A stretch of 64,000 bases of DNA, from the NCBI RefSeq assembly GCF_963678635.1, contig NC_087063.1, positions 56,862,759-56,926,758 of the forward strand, in the 5' to 3' direction. The notes below the pieces were generated by a model. The model was not told the origin of the DNA and made no database searches. It saw nothing but the letters and a program-made list of their open reading frames with translations. Shown one piece after another: positions 54,591 to 64,000 of this stretch (its first letter is position 1; each line of letters opens with the position of its first letter). The stretch comes from Symsagittifera roscoffensis (Eukaryota > Xenacoelomorpha > Acoela > Convolutidae). A program made the translations under genes and the position numbers.

Positions 54591-55570
54591 ACACCTGTAT
54601 TTTGTGGTTGCTGAGGTTGTAGGAGTTGGGGTAATCATAGGTTCAGCTAGTCTTCTTTTGATCACTACTTCGTCCTCTGACTATTTGTGGAGATTATGAG
54701 ATCATGCAAAACTTCCGCCGGAAGTCGTGGATAAATCAATTTTTTACGATCTAAACATGCGTGTTTGACGTTTTCCCAAGAGTATTTGGTTTCCGTCCTG
54801 TGTATTCTTCAAATGATCTTTTTTTGTTACTCCGTGCGGATTTATGCGCAGCGTTTTTATGATTTCTGCTACACCTGAAGCTGACTTGAAATGTGTGTTA
54901 TTTTTGCCTATTCTCATGACCTCCAATCTAGTTGTACTTCTTACTTCTTCGTTTAGGTTCAGCTACTGGCTCCCGTTGGAAGTAAGTCTTTTTCCTATCA
55001 CCGGTTTCAACTTTTTACCTAGTTTTGTACCTAGTCGGAATCCCTGTGCCATTTGCACAATTGAGCGGATGTGGGGAAACCAGATGCTCTGGCATAAATT
55101 CAGCAAGGCCGCGAATCTGGAGTGAGAAGGATGTAGACTGTCAAGCACCGTCTGTCAAAGTAATGTTCGTTTTGTGTTGTTGATTGCTCGCTTGTGTTGT
55201 TGATTGCGATTTAATTATTTCCGATTGCGGTGCGCTATCTTTCTCGTTATCTTTCTTTTTCGTCTCCATGACCGTTTCTTGTTCAGTATCCGTTTCTCAT
55301 GGGGTTTTCACTTAATACAATTTTTGGAAATTGATGCTTGTTTTTTTTAGTTGACTCTGTGATTGCCTCTCTGAAGTTCTTGCTCTTTTCTGGTGTCGAT
55401 GTTTTTTAACGTTTTTTATTGGTGTTCTTTATCCACCATTTGGATGCTTTCGTCTTTGTTGTTCGCCTCCCGGTAATCTTCGCCTTGCCATTACTCGGTT
55501 ATATGTTCTCCCCTGCTCCGGTCGGCGCTATTCTCGCCTTCTATTAAGAATTCACCTTCGAGTTCTTTGT
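54591..55570 (-). pseudogene. Segment B, unit 5, with large internal deletion
   Basis: The integrase zinc-finger part (54963-55148) is present. The following linker is shortened by several hundred bases at about 55160-55200, where a GTGTTGTTGATTGC phrase is repeated. It is a further decayed version of units 1-3. Confidence 0.7.
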
Positions 55571-56405
55571 AATTGTTTCTCGAATCCAGCAATCCAAAGG
55601 GAAAATAAAAGCCGAAACGCAGATACAAAAACTTGCGAGTTATTTTTTTCCTGCGAGTTGTCGCGGTAACCTGCGGCACAGAAAGTTTGGTCAAAAACGT
55701 GCTTTACCATGATTTGAGAGAGCTCGGAAAATCAAACTAGCCTTCCAGTAAAAACCTCTTTAAAAATTCAAAAAAAATAGATCCGTGCGTGCGAACAAGG
55801 CAGCTGGTTTTGGAAAAAAAAACGGAACATTGTAACGAGGTTTTATGCACCAGTATAAATTATTTTCTTGATTTAATTATCAACTTCGTTTCGGAAGTGA
55901 AATCGAATCCAAATGCGTTTAGTTTCCGAGACTTTTACTCAAACATAGCGTTTGGCTTCCGTATCTTAAAAAACTCAAATAAGTGATAAATTTGCTGTTC
56001 CCACGTTCGACCAAAGTACCGAAACATCTTTTCGTCACAAAACTACATTATATTTTTCGTTTTAGTTTTTCATTCTTTCGGTCATGAAGAGTTCCCGAAA
56101 AAAAGCAAACAGATTTATCTAGCAGATTCAATTTTTTAATCAAACGAGCCGATAATTTCGAGTTTACTTTCCGACTCCAAATTTCACGAAGTAGGTTGAT
56201 GTATACTGACGATTCTTCAGATGATAGTGATGAGACTAAAAATTCAAGGGCGGTTGAAGCAAGTTTACTTAAAAATTACCTAACTCCGAGTTTGCCGAGA
56301 AAGTAATTACAAAACAAAGGCTATAATTTATGAAATGGTTCATCGATTAACAATCAAAACAAAAACCAAGTTTCACAGAAAAAAAAGAGCGACTGAAAAA
56401 TGTTT
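55571..56405 (+). pseudogene. Segment C, unit 6: RING-finger fragment
   Basis: The MKSSRKK start (about 56086) is followed by a frameshift. A frame at 56335-56664 covers FHRKKRATEKC and VRPVNAIFHDGA, but the second Cys of the RING is replaced. Confidence 0.5.
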
Positions 56406-57455
56406 TTCTTTATGCATGGTCAGACCTGTAAACGCCATTTTTCATGACGGCGCGCTTAACAACTTGTGTTTTGCGTGTACTCTGATTGTCATACCGCAAC
56501 CCGGGTCGAGAACCCGCTCACAAACCGCTCAAGATATGAGCGGTTTGAGCGGTTTTCCAGCAAGATTTGAGAGGTTTGAGCGGTTTGGGCGTTTTTTTTT
56601 GGAAAAACCGCTCAATCCGCTCAAATCTTGCTTAAAAACCGCCCAAAAACTGCTCATTTCTTGATTTTTGAAGTTTTCTTACTCTACGATTATAATTTTT
56701 GGATTTCACCCGAAATGGCTTTGATATCTGTGAGCATTGCGCACTAGCTAGAAACTTTTTTCGATCACTTTTTCTGTTAAATGTATTCATCTTAAATTCT
56801 GTCGGCTCAGTTTTTCCTCAATTTCCCAGTATAAGAAGAAGAAAGTAATTCATCAAAGTTATTGAAGTATTATTCTCACAAATTTTTTCCCACTTGAAAT
56901 ACAGGCTTTTTTGCATAGTTTTGACAGTTTCATTGCAGGTTTTTTTGTCCACTTTATTATCACTAGCTAACGATGTTTATGCCGGAGTCGATATTTCTCA
57001 TCTAAGTTGAAGCAAGATTTTAGCGGTTTGACGGTTTTTTTAGACGGTTACGCTCAAAATCTTGCTTCAAAATGAGCGGTTTGAGCGGTTTTTGAACGCT
57101 TTATCTAAAAAAAGATATTGAGCGTAATTGTCTAAAAAAACCTTAATTGCTCAATGTAGTAAGCTTATATTTTAGGACCCTTATGTTTTAGGACCCCGTA
57201 GGACCGGAGTTTCAAAGTCCCTGTGGGACTATGTTTGAGTTTTAAAGTCCCCCCATGGTACTTAATGGTTCCATTCTAATGAGCGTCTTTCTTTGCAGGT
57301 TTTGTTTCCTCATGTTCGTCTTCTTTTTATAAGTTTTTGTGATGTTCTTCCAGGGTATTTATTTCATCTCCTCTGGAATAAGCACTCTGTTCCTTAGCTT
57401 TCTGGCTTTGGATACTTGTAACGAGGAGGAGCTAAATGCTCGCCTAGTTTTCACA
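56406..57455. repeat. Segment A, unit 6: long fold-back form
   Basis: GAGCGGTTT arrays at about 56535-56650 and 57000-57110 flank a ~350-bp non-repetitive core (56655-57005) that is missing in units 0-5. A 13-bp inverted repeat, GAAGCAAGATTTT (57009-57021) and AAAATCTTGCTTC (57056-57068), lies at the core edge. The organisation is that of a fold-back transposon. The core has no ORF that I can support. Confidence 0.65.
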
Positions 57456-58855
57456 CCTGTATTTTGTGATTGCTGAGGTTGTAGGAGTTGGGGTAATCGT
57501 AGGTTCAGCGACTCTTCTTTTGATCACTACTTCGTCCTCCGACTATTTGTGGAGATTATGGAGATCATGCATAACTTCCGCCGGAAGTCGTGCGTAAATC
57601 AATTTTTTACGATCTAAACATGCGTGTTTGACGTTTTCCCAAGAGTATTTGGTTTCCGTCTCATGTAATCTTCAAATGATCTTTTTTGTTACTCCGTGAG
57701 GATTTATGATTTCTGCTACACCTGAAGCTGACTTGAAAGGTCTGTTATTTTTGCCTATTCTCATGACCTTCAATCTAGTTGTACTTCTTACTTCTTCGTT
57801 TAGGTTCAGCTCCTGGCTCCCGTTGGAAGTAAGGTTTTTTCCTATCACCGGTTTCAACTTTTTACCTTGTTTTATACCTTGTCGGAATCCCTGTGCCATT
57901 TGCACAATTGAGCAGATGTGGGGAAACCAGATGCTCTGGCATAAATTTCGTATGGCTGCCGATTCGGAGTGAGAAAGATGTAGACTGTCACGCACCGTCT
58001 GCTCATCGATTAATAGTGTGGTCGATTTCTGATGTTATACCAGTATTGTCCAAAGAACAGTTTTAGGACTTCTCAGTCTCTCTTTTTGACGAAGTTTAGC
58101 AGTGGACGCATAGTTCTATCTGGTCGTTTCTGCAATGAAGTTCAGTCCAGCTTTATGTGTAAATTCTTTCTGTATAATGGTGTGTCTTCCTCTAATTCGG
58201 TGTTTGTCTCCTGATTGACGGTTGCTATTACTCCCATCATTTCGTCACCTGTCTCTAATTGGGTTTGCTGCTGTGATTCACTAGCCTATGTTGTCGTCAT
58301 TGTGGGCTGTTCAAAATTTGGGTGCATTTCTTCTTGTCCGAAATGTGTTGGGTCCATGCAGCTTACATAACTCATATATTTCCTGCACCTCGATTGATAG
58401 TTCTAGTTAGGTTTTTAGGTTTTGTTTTTTGTTTCTATTTGTGCTGTTGATTGCGATTTAATTATTTCCATTTGCGGTGCGCTATTTTTCTCGCTATCTT
58501 TCTTTTTCGTGTCCATGACGGTTTCTTGTTCAGTATCCGTTTCTTATGGGGGTTTTTTCACTGAATACAATTTTCGGAAATTAAACCTTGTTTTTTTTTC
58601 AGTTGACTTTGTGATTGCCTCTGGAGTTCTTGCTCTTTTCTGGTGTCGATGTACTTTTACGTTTTTTATTGGTGTTTTTTATCCATTTTGGATGCTTTCG
58701 TCTTTGTTGTTCGTCTCCTGTGCCAGCGAGGGTCTGAGAGACTTTTCTCCCGGTAATCTTCGCCTAGCCATTACTCGGTTATATGTTCTCCCCTGCTCCG
58801 GTCGGCGCTATTCACGCCTTCTAGTATTAGTTCACCTTCGAGTTCTTTGTAATTG
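57456..58855 (-). pseudogene. Segment B, unit 6: gypsy pol fossil
   Basis: The integrase zinc finger and tail frame (57672-57995) reads through the core deletion: GKNLTSNGSQELNLNEEV runs straight into RSTTRLKVMRIG. The linker part follows to about 58840. It shares the small deletion near 57705 with the second copy in unit 4. Confidence 0.75.
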
Positions 58856-59690
58856 TTTCTTGAATCCAGCAATCCAAGGGAAAATAAAAGCCGAAACGCA
58901 GATACAAAAACTTGCGAGTTGTCTTTTCCTGCGAGTTGTCGCAGTACCCTGCGGCACAGAAAGTTTGGTAAAAAAATGTGCTTTACCATGATTTGGGAGA
59001 GTTCGGAAAATCAAACTAGCCATCGGGTAAAAACCTCTTTAAAATTTCAAAAAAAAAAGTAGATCCGCGCGTGCGAAGAAGGCAGCTTTTTTTGAAAAAA
59101 AACGGAACATTGTAACGAGGTTTTATGCCCCAGTATAAATTATTTTCTTGATTTAATTATCAACTTCATTTCGGAAGTGAAAACGAATCCAAATGCGTTT
59201 AGTTTCCGAGACTTTTACTCAAACATAGCGTGCGGCTTCCGTATCTTAAGAAAACTCAAACAAGTAATAAAATTGCTGTTCCCACGTTCTACCAAAGTAC
59301 CGAAACATCTTATCGTCACAAAACTACATTAAATTTTTCGTTTTAGTTTTTCATTCTTTCGGTCATGACGAGTTCCAGAAATAAAAGTTAGTAGATTTAT
59401 CTAGCAGATTCAATTTTTTAATCAAATGAGCCAATAATTTCGAGTTTAATTTCCGACTCCAAATTTCACGAAATAGATTGATGTATAGTAACGATTTTTC
59501 AGATGATAGTGATGAGAGTAAAAGTTCAAGGGCGATTGAAGCAAGTTTATATAAAAATTACCTAACCCCGAGTTTGCCGAGAACTTATTTTTAAAACAAA
59601 GACTATAATTTATAAAAATGGTTCACCGATTAACAATCAAAACCAAAACCAAGTTTTACAGAAGTAAAGAGCGACTCAAAAATGTTTCAA
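58856..59690 (+). pseudogene. Segment C, unit 7: RING-finger fragment, RING end lost
   Basis: The upstream part is recognisable (about 59365-59680) but mutated. The VRPVNA / FHDGAH section is deleted, and the sequence goes directly from GAGCGACTC into the GAGCGGTTT array. Confidence 0.5.
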
Positions 59691-60990
59691 AATATGAGCG
59701 GTTTGAGCGGTTTTCCAGCAAGATTTGAGAGGTTTGAGCGGTTTGGGCGGTTTTTTGGAAAAGCCGCTCAATCCGCTCAAATCTTGCCTAAAAACCGCCC
59801 AAAAACTGCTTATTTTTTGAATTTTGAAGTTTTTTACTCTACGATTATGATTTTTGGATTAGGCCCGAAATGGCTTTGATATCTCTGAGCATTGCGCAAT
59901 AGCTAGAAACTTTTTTTGATCTTTTTTTTCCGTTAAATGTATTCATCTTAATTTCTGTCGGCTCAATTTTTCCTCAATTTCCCAGTATCAGAAGAAGAAA
60001 GTATTTCATCAAAGTTTTTGAAGTATATTCTCACAAATTTTTTCCCACTTGAAATACAGGCATTTTTTGCATCGTTTTCTACAGTTTCATAGCACGTTTT
60101 TTCGACCACTTTATTATCACTAGCTAACGATGTTTATGCCGGAGTCGAGATTTTTCATCTAATTTGAAGCAAGATTTTAGCGGTTTGAGCGGTTTTTTTT
60201 AGACGGTTACGCTCAAAATCTTGCTTCAAAATGAGCGATTTGAGCGGTTTTTCAACGCTTTATCTAAAAAAAACCGCGCAAGATTTGAGCGGTTTTTTTA
60301 GATATACCGCTCAAATTTTGCGCGGTTTTTTTGGATAAACCGCTCGAAACCAAAAAAATCTTGCGCGGTTTTTGGGCGGTTTTTTTTAGAAAACCGTTCA
60401 AAAACCGCTCAAACTGCTCATTTTGTAGCAAGATTTTGAGCATAATTGTCTAAAAAATTTGCTCAAATCGCTCAAATTTTGCTTCGAATTATGTGAAAAA
60501 TCTCAACTCGGCAGCGTATGCGGCTTCAATAATACCGAATCCGAACGGATTGGTAAACCATAAGGATAGGTGAGAGCTCAAATAAGAACAACTTGTTGGT
60601 AAACTCTTATTTTAATCTTCTGATTGAATAGCACAGTGTTATGACTTCATATGCGTACAAGGTCAACCAACCAACTTTAATCGCTCAACGTAGTAAGCTT
60701 ATACTTTAGGACCCCTTCTGATTTAGGACCCCGTCGGACCGGAGTTTCAAAGTCCATGTGAGACTATGTTTGAGTTTTAAACCCCCCAGGGTACTAATTG
60801 GTTCCCTTCTCATGAGGGTCGCGTCTTTCTTTGCAGGTTTTGTTTCCTCATGTTCGTCTTCTTTTTGTTATTTTTTGTGATGTTCTTCCAGGGTATCAAT
60901 TTCATCTGCTCCGGAATTAGCAGTCTGTTCCTTAGCTTTCTGGTTTTGGATATTTGTAACGAGGAGTAGCTAAATGCTTGTCTAGTTTTC
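59691..60990. repeat. Segment A, unit 7: longest fold-back form
   Basis: The ~350-bp core is again present (about 59800-60160) between GAGCGGTTT arrays. The right array (60166-60430) is the longest in the window and has several nested inverted repeats, including GAAGCAAGATTTT (60166-60178) against AAAATCTTGCTTC (60215-60227). The conserved flank follows. Confidence 0.65.
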
Positions 60991-62440
60991 AAACCTGTCT
61001 TTTTGTGGTTGCTGAGGTTGTAGGAGCTGTTGTAATTGTAAGTTCAGCGACTCTTCTTTTGATCACTACTTCGTCCTTCGACTATTTGTGGAGGTTATGG
61101 AGATCATGCATAACTTCCGCCGGAAGTCGTGGTTAAATCATTTTTTTTACAATCTAAACATGCGCAATTGACGTTTTCCCAAGAGTATTTGTTTTCCCTC
61201 CCATGTATTCTTCAAATGATCTTTTTTGTTACTCCGTGCGGATTTATGCGCAGCGTTTTCATGATTTCTGCTGCATCCGAAGCTGAATTGAAAGGTGTGT
61301 TATTTTTGCTTATTCTCATGACCTCCAATCTAGTTGTACTTCTTACTTCTTCGTTTAGGTTCAGCTACTGGCTCCCGTTGGAATTAAGGTTTTTTCCTAT
61401 GACCGGTTTCAACTTTTACCTTGTTTTGTACCTTGTCGGAATCCCTGAGCCATTTGCACGATTGAGCGGATGTGGGGAATCAAGGATGGCCACCGATCCG
61501 GAGTCGGTGGGATGTGGACTGTCAAGCAACGTCTGTCAAAGTAATTTAGGCAGAACAATCCGCTCATCGATTAATAGACACTCGTCCTGCACGTGTAGTC
61601 AAATTCTGATTTTATACCAGTATTGTCCAAAGAGCAATTTTAGGGCTTCCCAGTCTGTCTTTTTGACAAAGTTTAGCAGTGGACGCATAAATCTATCTTT
61701 TCTGGTCGTGGCTGCAATGAAATTCAGTCCCAGCTCTATCTGTAAATTCTTTCTGTATAGTGGTGTGTCTTCCTCTAATTCGGTACTTGTCTCCTGATTG
61801 ACGATTGCTATTACTCCCATCATTTCGTGACCTGCCTCTAATTGGGTTTGCTGCTTTGCTTCACCAGCCTATGTTGTCGTCATTGTGGGCTGTTCCACAT
61901 TTGGGGGCTTTTCTTTGTGTTCGAATTGTGTTCGGTCCATGCAGCTTACCCAACTCATATATTTCGTGCACCTCGATTGATAGTTCTGTTTGGGTTTGTA
62001 GGTCTTGTTTTGTCGTTTTTGTTTGTGTTGTTGATTAACATTTAATTATTTTTGTTTGCGTTGCGCTATCTTTCTCGTTATCTTTCCTTTTCGTGTTCAT
62101 GACCGTTTCTTGTTCAGTATCCGTTTCTTATGGGGTTTTTTCACTGAATACATTTTTCGGAAGTTAAATCTTGTTTTTTTTTTCAGTTGAATTTGTGATT
62201 GCCTCTCTGGAGTTCTTACTCTTTTCTGGTGTCGATGTACTTTTACGTTTTTTATTGATATTTTTTATCCACCATTTGGATGCTTTCGTCTTTGTTGTTC
62301 GTATCCTGTGCCAGCGAAGGTCTGAGAGACTTTCCTCCCGGTGTGCTTCGCCTTGCCATTACTCGGTTTTATGTTCTCCCATGCTCTGTTCGGTGCTATT
62401 CTCGCCTTCTAGTATGAATTAACATTCGAGTTCTTTGTAA
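60991..62440 (-). pseudogene. Segment B, unit 7: gypsy pol fossil
   Basis: It has the same order as the other B segments with the same core deletion, but the zinc finger is partly deleted near 61480. The linker frame includes AATTRKDRF and FGQYWYKI (61599-61823). Unlike the other units it is not followed by segment C but by earlier parts of pol. Confidence 0.75.
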
Positions 62441-64000
62441 ATGCTTCTTCGTTGAATTGTATTTTTTATCGGAAATTGTTTGGGTTAAATTGACAAATTT
62501 TTTGTTTTTATTTGGCTTTTCCGTTTCCGGCTGGATGCTGAGTGAGTTTTTGGTTGACTGAATGGGTTTTTGTTGATTTGGTTGACCGCTTGCGAGTTGT
62601 TTGGACTGTTAGAAATGCATGTTACGTTTAGTTTGACTTGTTATTGTTCTCTCATTCTCCGCGCGCTTTTTTATCAACCGATTCGGTGCTCGCTTTTGTT
62701 TGAATTTAAATTGTCAATCAGCTCAAGATTGACTATGAATTAATTAGTTGATGCCGCCACGAGATCTTCATCGTACGCGCTGAGGGGTATTGCCAATCCA
62801 ACTGGACTTTGTTAAAGGTAGTTTGTTTATCCCATTTTGTTTCCCGCAAAATCTTTTGTGTCGAAGTTGAAAGTAATTAACCGGTCAATCCATCTTGTTA
62901 GCCTTTTTTGATTAATTTTTGATCTCTCACTTGCGTTCAATGCGCTGATTCAAGCTTGGTGGTCTGTAATGATGGTAAATATTTGCTCGTTTAGATGTTA
63001 ATTGAAATGTTCTATCGCCCACACTACCCCTTTCAACTCGAGTTTATTCACTAAATATTTTTCTTCTAAGGAAATTTAAAAAATTGACTCGAGGCAATTG
63101 CTACGCAACCTTCTGTGGTGTGTTGTTCTAGTGCTATTTCTAGGCCGCAGGTTGATGCATCGCAAACCCCGCAGGTCTCTAGATTTTGATCAAAATATTT
63201 AATTTGGGTTATTTCCGAAACTAACTTCATGGTTTTGTGAAATGTTGTATCAGGATGTTTTTTTCAATCGAGTGTTTTGTTTTTCTCTATGATTTAAGGA
63301 GAGCACGCAGTAAAGTTGGATGTGAAATGTACCTTGTGAGATGGTGTATCCAGCCCAAAGTTTTTTAAAAGTTGTTTAATTGATTTGGTGGAGTTAATTT
63401 TTCAATGGCCTCTGTTTTTCTAATAAGTGGCTTTGCGCTCTCACCATCTTTACGATATCGAAAATATTCTACTTGTTTGCACGCCAACTTACTTTTGTCC
63501 ATGGAATAGTTAGGTTTTCTTCATCTAGTTTTGATAAACGGTTTTCAGTGGACTTTTGTGTAATTTTACTGACCTTAGTTACTTTTTTTATATCGTCCAA
63601 GTATGCATAGGTGTTTTTGCAATTCGTCAGTGTTAGGTCAATTGCATTTTGAAATTCCGCTGGCATATCTTTGTAGTATTCTGTTTGAAATTGATAGATC
63701 CCCATGGCATTGCCTCCAAAGAGACTAAAATTACGTTGTCCAGTGGGATTTTTGAGTAGGCGTAGCGCAAACCAAGTATTGAGAACAATATTTGCTTTTT
63801 ACGTCCAATTTCAATGCTTGAGCGATGATATCAAGTAAAAATTCAATGTTTGGCAGTTGATTTTTTTTTGTGAATAAGATTATTGAATTTTTTTGAATTT
63901 ATTGCCAATTTCTCCGTTTGATCTTTTTTCACTGTGATCACAATCGAACTAAAAAACTGCTTGTCCCAGAAATTATCTATAGTTTCACAAGAGTTTTTGC
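62441..64000 (-). pseudogene. RT and RNase H remnant of the fossil gypsy element
   Basis: Minus-strand reading gives RT with AEFQNAIDLTLTN and YAYLDDI (63469-63705), where YLDD is the RT active site. RNase H follows with CDASTCGLEIALEQ (about 63100-63175) and its conserved end LTRWIDRLITFNFDTKDFAG (about 62835-62905). The direction and order lead into segment B at 62440, so unit 7 is the least shortened descendant of the element that gave rise to segment B. Stops are frequent. The region from 63710 to 64000 is probably more RT but is too decayed to read. Confidence 0.75.

Noticed and set aside
1-64000. tRNA, rRNA or other structural RNA genes
   Set aside because: No cloverleaf-like A/B-box pattern or rRNA core sequence was recognised by eye on either strand.

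Overview
This window is repeat-dominated eukaryotic DNA, most likely from an invertebrate animal. It is AT-rich, has no operons and shows no intact host gene. Nearly everything legible belongs to Ty3/gypsy-type LTR retrotransposons (Gag, protease, RT, RNase H, integrase) and to a tandem array of a composite repeat. One part of that repeat resembles an MDM2-type RING finger, which points to a metazoan. The species cannot be named from the sequence.

Layout. (1) 1-3634 is the 5' end of an older, damaged copy of a large LTR element on the minus strand: a gag scrap, a long leader with a CCGGA-rich minisatellite, and a 912-bp LTR. (2) 3635-6136 is a composite repeat unit. (3) 6137-24358 is an 18.2-kb, very young LTR retrotransposon on the minus strand. 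Its two 921-bp LTRs differ by one base when compared by eye. In transcript order it holds a ~3-kb leader, gag (875 codons), pol in the +1 frame (protease-RT, one in-frame TGA, then RNase H-integrase and a C-terminal macro-domain-like module), and an intact 1080-codon ORF of unknown function in the place where some elements carry env. (4) 24359-62440 is the array: at least seven units, each built from A (a GAGCGGTTT fold-back region), B (minus-strand gypsy pol fossil with the integrase core deleted) and C (plus-strand RING-finger fossil). Two copies of a second, decayed gypsy element (27981-31364 and 38241-about 49019) interrupt it at the same left junction. (5) 62441-64000 continues B into RNase H and RT remnants of the same fossil element.

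How it works together. The large element is the only candidate for a functional system. Gag and the Pol enzymes would carry out reverse transcription and integration. The TGA in RT would stop this copy unless it is read through. The 1080-residue protein and the macro-like tail are the unexplained additions. An empty-site relative of the target survives at 31440-31500 and fixes the insertion boundaries, with a 3-bp CTA duplication. The rest of the window records unit duplication, local deletion and nested insertion.
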